Positions 35,530 to 44,091 of a DNA stretch of 64,000 nucleotides are shown piece after piece (position 1 is the stretch's first letter; every line of letters starts with the position of its first letter). The stretch is from Edaphobacter sp. 4G125 (lineage in GTDB: Bacteria; Acidobacteriota; Terriglobia; Terriglobales; Acidobacteriaceae). The stretch is from positions 434,001 through 498,000 of the forward strand of contig NZ_CP060393.1 in the NCBI RefSeq assembly GCF_014274685.1, in the 5' to 3' direction. Under the pieces are notes generated by a model. It was given only the letters and a program-made list of their open reading frames with translations, searched no databases and was not told the DNA's origin. Position numbers and translations under genes: made by a program.

Positions 35530-35913
35530 ATCTTTTCCAGTCTACCGGTTCGGCCTCTGGAACCGTGATCCGCATGAGATCGTGCCGGTCCCCTCCCCGT
35601 CCTTTTTGTGCAAAGTATTCCAAACAGGAAAGTTAGGTTGGTACTTAGGATTCAGCAGAAGGGGGAGGGCCGAGTCCCGAAGATTGTTTTAACCTACTGA
35701 TTTAATTGTAGCGGGTGGGGCGGGGGAATCTGCATCGACTAAGTGGCTTGTTTTTAGGGTGATAACTGGCTTGGAGTCTTGACAAAGAGAGGAGGCGCTT
35801 CGGAAGCGATGCGCGTATTGGCAGCGGATCGGTGAATCGATGTCGATCGGTCTTAAGCCGTTGGATATGCGTTGATTAGCATTGCTCTGTCGCCGGACTG
35901 ATATTCTTAAGGC
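35530..35913. other. Intergenic region with second repeat copy
   Basis: 384 bases between the divergent HpnI-like and epimerase genes. It contains one dispersed repeat copy (35590-35630) and a TTGACA at about 35779 without a convincing -10 box at the right distance. No RNA or gene was recognised. Confidence 0.6.
35590..35630 (-). repeat. TGGAATACTTTGC repeat, copy 2
   Basis: On the minus strand: CCTG, two variable bases, TGGAATACTTTGC, CAAAAAG and GGGGAGGGG, matching the copy at 28270-28308 with a few differences, mostly just before the G-rich end. Both copies lie just outside coding genes. Confidence 0.7.
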
Positions 35914-36861
35914 TTGGCAAACTATCTCATTACTGGTGGCGCAGGTTTTATCGGTTCGCACCTGGTCCATGCGCTGGTTGCGCGTGGAGACCAGGTCAGA
36001 GTACTCGATAACTTCGAAACAGGGCTTAAAAAGAATCTCGAACCGGTGTGGGACCGGATTGAGGTGCGCGCGGTCGATTTGGCCGATGCCGATGCGGTGC
36101 AGAGTGCATGTGAGGGGATCGATTACGTGATGCACGAAGGCGCCCTGCCCAGCGTCCCGCGAAGCGTCAAGGAGCCGCGCCCGAGCCATCGGACAAACAT
36201 CGAAGGCACTTTTAACGTGTTGGAAGGCGCACGGCTGGCCGGGGTGAAGCGCGTGATCTATGCGGCATCTTCCTCGGCATATGGGAACCAGCCGGGTTTT
36301 CCACGCGTGGAGACGATGGCTCCGCAGCCGCTTTCTCCTTATGCGGTGCAGAAACTGACGGGCGAGCTGTACATGCAGGCTTACTGGAGGGTCTATGGAC
36401 TGGAGACGGTCTGCCTGCGTTATTTCAATATTTTTGGGGCGCGGCAGGTTCCGGATTCGCCTTATTCCGGGGTGATGGCGCGGTTCATTTTGATGATGAT
36501 GCGTGGGGAAAGACCCACGGTCTTTGGCGATGGCGAACAGGGTCGCGACTTTACCCACGTGGAGAATGTGGTTCAGGCGAACCTGCTTGCGGTGGACGCT
36601 CCCGCAACTCTTGCTGCAGGACGCGTGTTCAATATCGCGTGTGGCCAACGCCACACCCTTAACGAAACATATGCGCTTTTAGCAACCTTGCTGGACTTCA
36701 AGCATCCACCTATTTATGGCCCCGAACGGGAGGGGGATGTTCGTGATTCGCTGGCGGATATCTCAGCTGCCTCCGCTGCCTTGGGGTACGTGCCGCGCAT
36801 TGATTTCGAAGAAGGATTGCGTCGCACCGTCGCATGGTATCGCGATGAATTTGCAGGTTAG
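35914..36861 (+). CDS. NAD-dependent UDP-sugar epimerase/dehydratase (WbpP-like C4 epimerase)
   Basis: 315 residues of the extended SDR family: GGAGFIGSH nucleotide loop (8-16), ASSSAYG with the catalytic serine (118-124) and YAVQK (Y143, K147). LDNFETG follows the second strand and is typical of UDP-glucose 4-epimerase relatives; GRDFTHVENVVQANLLA closes the substrate domain. Pairing with a UDP-HexNAc dehydrogenase 12 bases downstream resembles wbpO/wbpP, which makes UDP-GalNAcA. The start is a TTG without a well-spaced ribosome-binding site, but it gives the normal N-terminus and no ATG precedes it. Confidence 0.88.
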   Translation: MANYLITGGAGFIGSHLVHALVARGDQVRVLDNFETGLKKNLEPVWDRIEVRAVDLADADAVQSACEGIDYVMHEGALPSVPRSVKEPRPSHRTNIEGTFNVLEGARLAGVKRVIYAASSSAYGNQPGFPRVETMAPQPLSPYAVQKLTGELYMQAYWRVYGLETVCLRYFNIFGARQVPDSPYSGVMARFILMMMRGERPTVFGDGEQGRDFTHVENVVQANLLAVDAPATLAAGRVFNIACGQRHTLNETYALLATLLDFKHPPIYGPEREGDVRDSLADISAASAALGYVPRIDFEEGLRRTVAWYRDEFAG

Positions 36862-36873
36862 GAAGAGAAGAGA

Positions 36874-38247
36874 GTGACGCCGATAAACTTGGCCGTATCC
36901 GCAGCAGCAGGACTGGAAGAATGGATTGGGAGCGTGGACCGGCGCACGGCGCGGGTTGGAATCATCGGACTCGGGTATGTTGGACTCCCTCTGACGCTGT
37001 TATTCAGCGAGGAACGCTTTCGGGTCACCGGCTTTGATATCGATTCGCCGAAGGTCGCCAGTCTTAACAGTGGCCAGTCGTATATCCATCGCATAGAACC
37101 GGAACATATTGAGATGGCGCAACGCAGCGGGTTTCGCGCGACCTCAGACTTTGCAGAGGTCGCCGGAATGGATGCGGTGCTGATCTGTGTGCCTACGCCG
37201 CTGAATCCGGACCACACGCCCGACATGAGCTATGTTGTCTCGACGATTGAGGCAATCGCTCCGCATCTGCGCGCTGGACAGCTTGTGGTCCTGGAGAGCA
37301 CGACGTATCCAGGTACGACGGAAGAGATCATCGTAGAGACGATTAACCGGCATGGAAGCAAGAAGGGCCTGAAGGTTCTGCGGAACGAAACAAGTTCTGA
37401 CCTCGATGGCGTGATGGTAGCGTTTTCGCCTGAACGCGAAGACCCGGGCAACATGATTACTCCGCGGCGCGAGATCCCCAAGGTGATTGGCGGAGTCGAT
37501 GCACGCGCAACGAGAGCAGCTTCTGCGCTTTATGGCAGCATCTTCCAAAAGACTGTTCCGGTCTCAACGCCAGCAGCAGCGGAGATGACCAAGCTGCTGG
37601 AAAACATCTACCGCTGCGTGAACATCGCGCTGGTCAACGAGCTGAAGCAGCTCTGCGAGCCGATGGGGATCGACATCTGGGAGGTCATCGACGCAGCAGC
37701 GACCAAGCCCTTCGGCTTCCAGGCGTTTTATCCCGGACCGGGTGTGGGCGGCCACTGCATCCCGGTGGACCCCTTCTATCTGAACTGGAAGGCTCAGCAG
37801 TTTGGAGTGCAGGCAAAGTTCATCGAGTTGGCCGGCGAAGTGAATGAGGCGATGCCAGAGTACGTGGTGCAATCGACGGCGCGTGCATTGGAGCGCAATG
37901 GCTCAGCCTTAAAGGGCGCGAAGGTGCTGGTGCTCGGCGTGGCCTATAAGCGCGATGTAGACGACCTGCGCGAATCCCCGGCGCTGGTGGTGATCGAGAG
38001 TCTTCGCAAGGCGGGAGCAGAGGTGGCTTATAACGACCCGTTCTTCGAGGAGGTCGGACGCGGCCGTCACTACAACCTGCAAATGCATTCGACTCCGCTG
38101 GAGAATCTCGATCGCTTCGATTGCGTACTGATTCTTACCGACCACTCGCTCTACAACTATGGTGAGATTGTGGGCCAGGCGAAGCTGGTCGTAGATTCCA
38201 GGAATGCCACGCGGGCCATCGACTCACCGAAGATCGTGCGCTGCTAA
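36874..38247 (+). CDS. UDP-N-acetylhexosamine 6-dehydrogenase (WbpO/TviB/WecC-like)
   Basis: 457 residues with the three UDP-sugar dehydrogenase domains: NAD loop GLGYVG (32-37), the central dimer domain with ENIYRCVNIALVNELKQLC, catalytic cysteine C295 in GPGVGGHCIPVDP, and a C-terminal UDP-binding domain starting near GAKVLVLGVAYKRDVDDLRESPAL. The GHCIPVDP form favours UDP-HexNAc over UDP-glucose substrates. Start GTG with an AGGAAG box. Together with the epimerase it should supply an amino-uronic acid for a surface polysaccharide. Confidence 0.9.
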   Translation: MTPINLAVSAAAGLEEWIGSVDRRTARVGIIGLGYVGLPLTLLFSEERFRVTGFDIDSPKVASLNSGQSYIHRIEPEHIEMAQRSGFRATSDFAEVAGMDAVLICVPTPLNPDHTPDMSYVVSTIEAIAPHLRAGQLVVLESTTYPGTTEEIIVETINRHGSKKGLKVLRNETSSDLDGVMVAFSPEREDPGNMITPRREIPKVIGGVDARATRAASALYGSIFQKTVPVSTPAAAEMTKLLENIYRCVNIALVNELKQLCEPMGIDIWEVIDAAATKPFGFQAFYPGPGVGGHCIPVDPFYLNWKAQQFGVQAKFIELAGEVNEAMPEYVVQSTARALERNGSALKGAKVLVLGVAYKRDVDDLRESPALVVIESLRKAGAEVAYNDPFFEEVGRGRHYNLQMHSTPLENLDRFDCVLILTDHSLYNYGEIVGQAKLVVDSRNATRAIDSPKIVRC

Positions 38248-38274
38248 CACAGCCCCTCGGCCGACCTGTGTTTT
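38246..38274 (+). terminator. Weak terminator after the dehydrogenase gene
   Basis: AACACAG (38246-38252) pairs with CTGTGTT (38266-38272) over a 13-base loop, followed by TT. The stop codon overlaps the left arm. Confidence 0.5.
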
Positions 38275-38288
38275 AAACGATATTGATA

Positions 38289-38330
38289 GAGAACTCTCGA
38301 GAAAGATGAGAGTTCTCTTATCCTTTTCTG
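38289..38330 (+). terminator. Hairpin terminator-like element
   Basis: GAGAACTCTC (38289-38298) and GAGAGTTCTC (38308-38317) are perfect ten-base arms with a nine-base loop, followed by TTATCCTTTT. A backup terminator upstream of the giant surface protein. Confidence 0.6.
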
Positions 38331-38428
38331 GAACGACTCCGCTTTCTTTTTCCTCTTCTGCGTTGACTCCTCGTGTGCTGGCTTGCAGCATCGGAAACAG
38401 GGTGTCTGCACCGAGTTTTTAGCACGCT

Positions 38429-41400
38429 ATGGGATCGAGGAGAAGCTTACAGCTCAACGTGTGTCGTGTGGTCGCAATTGCGCTGTGGATGCTGCTCGGT
38501 TTTTTGACGCATGGTGTAGCGCAGACGCGCTTCGATGCTCCGTGGCAGCCACTGGGCCCAGCTCAGGTAATGAGCACAACCTATGGAAAAGTCACAGGGC
38601 GGATTACGGCGATTGCCATCGATCCAGCGGATGCAACTGGAAATACGGTGTACCTGGGCACCACGGGCGGAGGCGTATGGAAGTCGACGAATGCGGCGGG
38701 GCCAGCTTCGGCGGTGACGTTTACTCCGCTAACGGATACGTTGCCTGTCTTTCGTCCGAACGCGGGGAATGCGGCGATCCCTTCGCTGAGCATTGGGGCT
38801 TTGAGTGTGCAGGGTTCTCTGGTGCTGGCGGGGACGGGCGATCCGAATGATGCAGTGGACTCGTTTTATGGTCAGGGTCTGTTGCGTTCGACGGATGGAG
38901 GATTGATCTGGACGCTGGTCAGTGGGTCGCAGGATGTTCCGTACCAGAACTACTTCTTTAAAGGACTCGCCTTTGCCGGATTAGCGTGGAGTACGACTTC
39001 ATCGAATACGGTGGTCGCGGCGCTCTCGCAGTCTGGGGAGGGGATGCTCGTTGGCTCGGTGGACCCGTCACAGAGCATCATGGGGTTGTATTACTCCACC
39101 GATGCAGGCGTGACCTGGCATATGAGCACGATTAAGGATGGATCGCAGGTCGTGCAGCAACCTTTACCGACGGGTGGGATTACATCCGGGGGCAATGCGG
39201 CGACATCGGTGGTGTGGAATCCTGTGAGAAAGCGTTTCTATGCTGCTGTGCGTTTTCACGGGTACTACGAGTCTGCCGATGGTGTGACATGGACGCGGCT
39301 GGTACAGCAGCCGGGAGTTGGACTAACGACGAGCGCATGTCCGGTGAACCCGAATCTGGTTGGAAGCTCAAACTGTCCGATCTTTCGTGGCGTGCTTGCA
39401 GTGGATCCGGTGAGCGGCGATATGTACGCACTGACGGTCAGCTCAGGAAATCATGATCAGGGTTTGTGGCGCGATGCCTGCTCCAGCAATGGTACGGACT
39501 GCGCCGGGCCGGTCAGCTTTGGCTGGCGCATCGGAGGCAGTTCGCTGGAGTCGGCCTGCACCTCGAGTGCATCAAACGATTGCATCCAGCAGGGTGATTA
39601 CAATCTTTCGCTTGCTGCTGTGGCCACAGGAAGTGACACATTAATCTTTGCCGGAGCGGTAGACCTTTACCGTTGCTCACTGAGTTCGGGCTGCGCTGTA
39701 ATGCGCAATACGACGAATGCGTTGAACGGATGTGGCGCTCCAGCGAAGGTGGCTCCGGCACAACATGCGATCGCGGTACGAGCTACTGGTAGCACGTCCG
39801 TACTGTTGTTGGGCAACGATGGCGGGCTGTGGCGTTCGAACGATGGAGTGAACCAGCAGGGGCAGCCGTGTTCGCCAGATGATGCCGTGCACTTCGAGAA
39901 CCTGAATGGTGGGCTGGGTTCGCTGGCTGAGGTGGAGAGTGTGGCGGAGCATCCGTCAGATCCTTCGATTGTGCTGGCGGGGATGGGAGCCAACGGCACT
40001 GCGGCGACGACATCCGCTTCCACCACGGGCTTTGACGTGTGGCCGCAGCTTGGGGCAGGCGAAGGCGGCATGGTCGCAATCGATCCTGCGAATCCGGAGC
40101 TCTGGTACATCACGACAAAGGCAGGAGTCAGCATCCGCCGATGTACAAAGGGAAGCGCATGCACATCGACGGACTTCGCAGGGGATCCGACGATCGGGTA
40201 TGGACAGACGGCGATGGATGCTTCGCTGATCCATACGCCGTGGTTGCTCGATCCGGCACTGACCACGAATTTGATTGTGGGAACCTGCCGTGTGTGGCGT
40301 GGTCCTGCCGAAGATGCCAATCTGTGGGCCACAAGTAATGCAATCAGCGCGATGTTTGCCGGTTCGCAGGGGAGCGCCTGTGCAACAACGAATGCTCTGA
40401 TACGGTCGCTAGCGGCGGGTGGGCCATCGAGCAACGCAGCGAATGCGCAAAGCTCCGGCTCGCAGGTGATCTATGCCGGAATGGCCGGGAATGGTTTAGG
40501 GGGGGGGAGCGCTGCGGGTCATCTCTTCGTGACACAGGCAGCGGAGAGAACAACCGGCACGAATCCGTGGAGTGATGTTACGGCTTCGCCGGTTATAAAC
40601 GCTGCGGGGAATTCCTTCAATCCAAAAGGCTACGATGTCTCCTCCGTTGCAGTCGATCCGCACGATGTTACAGGGAACACGGTCTATGTGACGATCCGCG
40701 GATTCGGGGTGCCGCATGTGTATCTCTCGCAGGATGCAGGAGCGCATTGGACGAACATCAGCAGGAATCTTCCCGATGCTCCAGCCAACAGCATTGTGGT
40801 CGATCCAAATGATGCCAACACGGTCTATGTGGCGATGGACACCGGCGTCTATGCAACGACGCAGGTCTCCACATGCGGGACGAGCGATTGTTGGACGGCA
40901 TATGGAACAGGACTGCCCAATGCTCCGGTGATGCAGCTTGCTGCGGCGCAGGCCATGGCGACTGGTGATGGCCGCACGGGCGAACTGCGAGTTGCCACTT
41001 ATGGGCGCGGTATCTGGCAGATTCCGCTGTTGACGGCTACGCTGCCTGCGCAGGCGGCGATCTCGGTGAGTCCTGCTGCGCTGGTTTTCACGGATCAGGC
41101 GATCGGCACAGCGAGTGCGGTGCAGAGTGTGGCGGTTACGAACACGGGGAATGCTCCGTTGAATATCAGTCAGGTCACGGTCAGCCTGGCGCAGCTTCCA
41201 CTGGGGCCACAGGCAGAGTTTTTCGAAACGGACAACTGCATTGGGAGCAGTGTTGCTGTAGGACAGAGCTGCACGCTGCAGGTGCGCTTTGGCCCGGCGG
41301 CAGCGGGAGATCGCACGGCGACTCTGACGGTCTACGCTAACGTCGCGGGCGGACAAGCCACAGTGCCGTTGAGTGGCAAGGGGATATCGGGAGGAAATAT

Positions 41401-42826
41401 CGTTCTGACTCCGCTGTTCCTCAGCTTTGGTTCAGTGGATGTCAATGCAACCAGCCCGGCGCAGAACCTGACCTTGTCGAATACTGGTACTGCGGATGTC
41501 AATATAGGTGCGCCTTTAGTGACTGGCGACTTCCACATCTCGGCGAATACTTGCGGTGCAATCTTGAAGAGCAGCAGTGGATGCACAGTTGGGATCACCT
41601 TCACGCCGGCGAGTTCGGGAGTGCGCGCGGGCAGCTTCAGCATTACGGGCGATGGTGCTGCCCTTACGTCTTCGCTGAATGGAAGCGGGACTCTTCCTGC
41701 AACCGATACGATTGCGCCCATGGCGCTCTCGTTTGCTGCGCAACCGTTGGGCACCTCGAGCTCGGTACAGCGTGTGATCCTGACGAATGCAGGCGATACA
41801 GCGCTGAAGTTGATTACTGCGCAGACGACCGGAGACTTCATTGCCGTAAACTCATGCGGCAACTCGTTGGCTGGTCATGCGAGCTGCTCGATTGGTGTGA
41901 TCTTTCAGCCCACAGTTCTCGGGGCAGCGGCGGGATCCCTCACCATCTCGGACCAGTACCGTGCGCAGAGCGTCACGCTTAGTGGCACGGCCGTAGCTCC
42001 ACCGGGAGTTTCGCTTTCGCCACTCTTTGGCATGAACTTTCCTGCGACAGGTGTCGGAATATCCTCTTCACCCCAGATGGTGACACTGACCAATAACGGC
42101 GGAGTTCCGCTTGCAATCTCGACCATTGCGCTGAGCGGCGATTTTACGGTTGTGCCGGACAGTAATCGTTGTGGCGACTCACTTGCCGTGGGTGCAGCCT
42201 GCACGATGCAGATCGCCTTCCGTCCTACAGCAGGAGGAGTGCGGCCGGGAACTTTGGTTATTGCCGATAATGCTACCAACTCTCCGCAGACGTTGCCGCT
42301 GACCGGCGTGGGTGTCGACTTTGCGATTGCGATCAATGGGTCGCCTTCGGTGGCGATTTCGAGCGGGCAGAGTGCCGTCTTTCCGCTGCTCTTTACCTCG
42401 GGACCTACTGCGGCAGGCCTAAAGGTGAACCTTAGCTGTTCCGGGGCGCCGGTGAACTCTACCTGTAATATCACGCCTGCGAGTCTCTCGTTGGATGGCA
42501 ATGCGACGACGGTATCGGTCACAGTGCAGACAGGAGTCGTGAATCTGAGCCAGAAGACTCATGCACGTCGATATTTATGGTTTGCGCTGCTGTTGCCTGT
42601 TGGCCTAGTTCCGTTCAGTCGCAGGCGATGGAAGGCGATGGCCTTGCTCAGCGCGGTTCTTATGGCAGGTGGGTGCGGAGGTGGCCGATTGATTCCTCCA
42701 TCTGGAGGACCAGGTTCTGGCAGTGGGAACAACGCGATTACGCCGTCGGGAACCTACAATCTTGTTGTAACGGCCACAAGCGCAGGGCTTACCCGGACAG
42801 TGAATCTGACGCTGGTTGTGCAGTGA
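38429..42826 (+). CDS. Giant secreted beta-propeller and choice-of-anchor D protein with hairpin-lipobox tail
   Basis: 1465 residues. Signal helix about 12-31 (ending HGVAQ). Residues 40 to about 870 hold BNR/sortilin-like propeller repeats (GKVTGRITAIAIDP, TTGGGVWKSTNAAG, DAGVTWH, YLSQDAGAHWTNIS). About 870-1300 hold four to five choice-of-anchor D/HYDIN repeats, each with VTNTGxxPL and a CTxxVxFxP core. An Ig-like domain and the odd C-terminal tail (1377-1465: hydrophobic, SRRRWK, hydrophobic, AGGC, Gly-rich linker, beta end) follow. A run of nine Gs lies at 40499-40507. Function is unknown; a large adhesin or cell-surface binding protein is likely. Confidence 0.87.
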   Translation: MGSRRSLQLNVCRVVAIALWMLLGFLTHGVAQTRFDAPWQPLGPAQVMSTTYGKVTGRITAIAIDPADATGNTVYLGTTGGGVWKSTNAAGPASAVTFTPLTDTLPVFRPNAGNAAIPSLSIGALSVQGSLVLAGTGDPNDAVDSFYGQGLLRSTDGGLIWTLVSGSQDVPYQNYFFKGLAFAGLAWSTTSSNTVVAALSQSGEGMLVGSVDPSQSIMGLYYSTDAGVTWHMSTIKDGSQVVQQPLPTGGITSGGNAATSVVWNPVRKRFYAAVRFHGYYESADGVTWTRLVQQPGVGLTTSACPVNPNLVGSSNCPIFRGVLAVDPVSGDMYALTVSSGNHDQGLWRDACSSNGTDCAGPVSFGWRIGGSSLESACTSSASNDCIQQGDYNLSLAAVATGSDTLIFAGAVDLYRCSLSSGCAVMRNTTNALNGCGAPAKVAPAQHAIAVRATGSTSVLLLGNDGGLWRSNDGVNQQGQPCSPDDAVHFENLNGGLGSLAEVESVAEHPSDPSIVLAGMGANGTAATTSASTTGFDVWPQLGAGEGGMVAIDPANPELWYITTKAGVSIRRCTKGSACTSTDFAGDPTIGYGQTAMDASLIHTPWLLDPALTTNLIVGTCRVWRGPAEDANLWATSNAISAMFAGSQGSACATTNALIRSLAAGGPSSNAANAQSSGSQVIYAGMAGNGLGGGSAAGHLFVTQAAERTTGTNPWSDVTASPVINAAGNSFNPKGYDVSSVAVDPHDVTGNTVYVTIRGFGVPHVYLSQDAGAHWTNISRNLPDAPANSIVVDPNDANTVYVAMDTGVYATTQVSTCGTSDCWTAYGTGLPNAPVMQLAAAQAMATGDGRTGELRVATYGRGIWQIPLLTATLPAQAAISVSPAALVFTDQAIGTASAVQSVAVTNTGNAPLNISQVTVSLAQLPLGPQAEFFETDNCIGSSVAVGQSCTLQVRFGPAAAGDRTATLTVYANVAGGQATVPLSGKGISGGNIVLTPLFLSFGSVDVNATSPAQNLTLSNTGTADVNIGAPLVTGDFHISANTCGAILKSSSGCTVGITFTPASSGVRAGSFSITGDGAALTSSLNGSGTLPATDTIAPMALSFAAQPLGTSSSVQRVILTNAGDTALKLITAQTTGDFIAVNSCGNSLAGHASCSIGVIFQPTVLGAAAGSLTISDQYRAQSVTLSGTAVAPPGVSLSPLFGMNFPATGVGISSSPQMVTLTNNGGVPLAISTIALSGDFTVVPDSNRCGDSLAVGAACTMQIAFRPTAGGVRPGTLVIADNATNSPQTLPLTGVGVDFAIAINGSPSVAISSGQSAVFPLLFTSGPTAAGLKVNLSCSGAPVNSTCNITPASLSLDGNATTVSVTVQTGVVNLSQKTHARRYLWFALLLPVGLVPFSRRRWKAMALLSAVLMAGGCGGGRLIPPSGGPGSGSGNNAITPSGTYNLVVTATSAGLTRTVNLTLVVQ
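40499..40507 (+). repeat. Poly-G tract (G9) inside the giant surface-protein gene
   Basis: Nine consecutive Gs encode Gly-Gly-Gly in frame (LGGGSA). Gain or loss of one G would truncate the protein in the middle of the propeller region. Confidence 0.85.
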
Positions 42827-44017
42827 TCATACGGCGCGGCCAGCGCTCGCTCCCGAGGCCCAGGCCCACTGGAAGTTGTAACCTCCCAGCCATCCGGTGA
42901 CATCGACGACCTCGCCGATGAAATAGAGGCCGGGAATCTTACGGCTTTCCATTGTCTTGGCATCCAGCTCAGCAGTATCGACGCCACCCGCTGTAACCTC
43001 GGCCTTTGCATAACCTTCGGTTTCAGCAGGGGTGATGTGCCATGTGTGCAGTTCGTTTTCAAAGTGCTCGAGCGCAGGATTGGTCCAGCCCTTCGGAGGA
43101 TGCGTTGCAAGCCATCGCTCTGCAAATCTTGCCGGCCATACGGAGCGTAGTGCCGTGAGGGCAGAGGTGGAGTCACGCTTTGCACTCTGCGCGATGAGAG
43201 GAGCGATGACACGAGCCTCTGGCGCAAGATTGATCTCGATGGGTTGTCCTGGTTGCCAGTACGAAGAGGCTTGCAAGATCGCGGGGCCGCTAAGTCCTCG
43301 ATGTGTGATGAGCATCTTCTCGCGAAACCTCACAGGGCGCTTTATTCCGACAGCAGACGTGATGACTTCCGTGGAGACTCCGCTGAGGTCACACCAGCGG
43401 TGGTGGTCTTCAGGATTGAAGACAAGCGGCACCAGCGCAGGACGACAGGAAGCCACGCGAATTCCAAACTGCTCGGCGATCCTGTATCCAAAGTCGGTGG
43501 CGCCCATCTTTGGGATGGAGAGGCCGCCGGTGGCGATGACGACAGACTTCGTACTGATATTTCCGAACGATGTTTCGAGGGTAAAGCGATAGCCCGTTGT
43601 CTCTGTCGTTTTTGTGAGCCTGTTGATCTTTGCGCTGGTCAGAATGCGTACGTTCGCATCGCGGCACTCTCGTTCCAACATATTCACAATCTGTTGCGCA
43701 GACTGATCGCAGAAGAGCTGTCCCAGCGTCTTTTCGTGGTAACGGATGTTGTGTTTTTCGACCAGTTGGATCATGTCTGCCGGAGTAAACCGCGCCAGCG
43801 CTGACTTGGCGAAGTGCGGATTTGCCGAGAGAAAGCTTTCGGCGCGGCAATGCAGATTGGTGAAGTTGCAGCGTCCTCCGCCCGAGATGAGGATCTTTTT
43901 GCCGATGCGGTCGGCATGATCGAGCACGAAAGAACGTCTTCCTCGACGACCTGCTTCGATGGCGCACATCAATCCCGCTGCGCCTGCGCCTATAACCAAG
44001 ACATCAACTGTTTCCAC
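42827..44017 (-). CDS. HI0933/YhiN-family FAD-dependent oxidoreductase
   Basis: 396 residues. The FAD loop VLVIGAGAAGLMCAIEAGRRG is at the N-terminus, followed by the family signature RIGKKILISGGGRCNFTN (about 37-54). Near the C-terminus come GGVDTAELDAKTMESRKIPGLYFIGEVVDVTGWLGGYNFQWAWASG, the typical last FAD motif. The physiological reaction of this family is not well known, though it is often labelled aminoacetone oxidase-like. Start GTG with GAGG six bases before. It abuts the giant surface protein gene end to end (42826/42827). Confidence 0.92.
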   Translation of the reverse strand: METVDVLVIGAGAAGLMCAIEAGRRGRRSFVLDHADRIGKKILISGGGRCNFTNLHCRAESFLSANPHFAKSALARFTPADMIQLVEKHNIRYHEKTLGQLFCDQSAQQIVNMLERECRDANVRILTSAKINRLTKTTETTGYRFTLETSFGNISTKSVVIATGGLSIPKMGATDFGYRIAEQFGIRVASCRPALVPLVFNPEDHHRWCDLSGVSTEVITSAVGIKRPVRFREKMLITHRGLSGPAILQASSYWQPGQPIEINLAPEARVIAPLIAQSAKRDSTSALTALRSVWPARFAERWLATHPPKGWTNPALEHFENELHTWHITPAETEGYAKAEVTAGGVDTAELDAKTMESRKIPGLYFIGEVVDVTGWLGGYNFQWAWASGASAGRAV

Positions 44018-44091
44018 AGATTCCTCAATCTTGATGCTATCAATCCGGGCTTCTCCCTGTGCCCCTCAGCGATGTGCGACCATAACAATGG

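Noticed and set aside
35779..35810. TTGACA promoter for the epimerase gene
   Set aside because: At a 16-18 base distance there is no -10-like box (GGAAGC), so I did not call it a promoter.
35689..36654. A 321-codon minus-strand frame over the epimerase gene
   Set aside because: Histidine/arginine-rich composition and complete overlap with a clear SDR enzyme; a shadow.
40499..40507. Frameshift in the giant surface-protein gene
   Set aside because: The G9 run is in frame and the reading frame continues to a normal end, so no frameshift is present in this copy; only variability is suggested.
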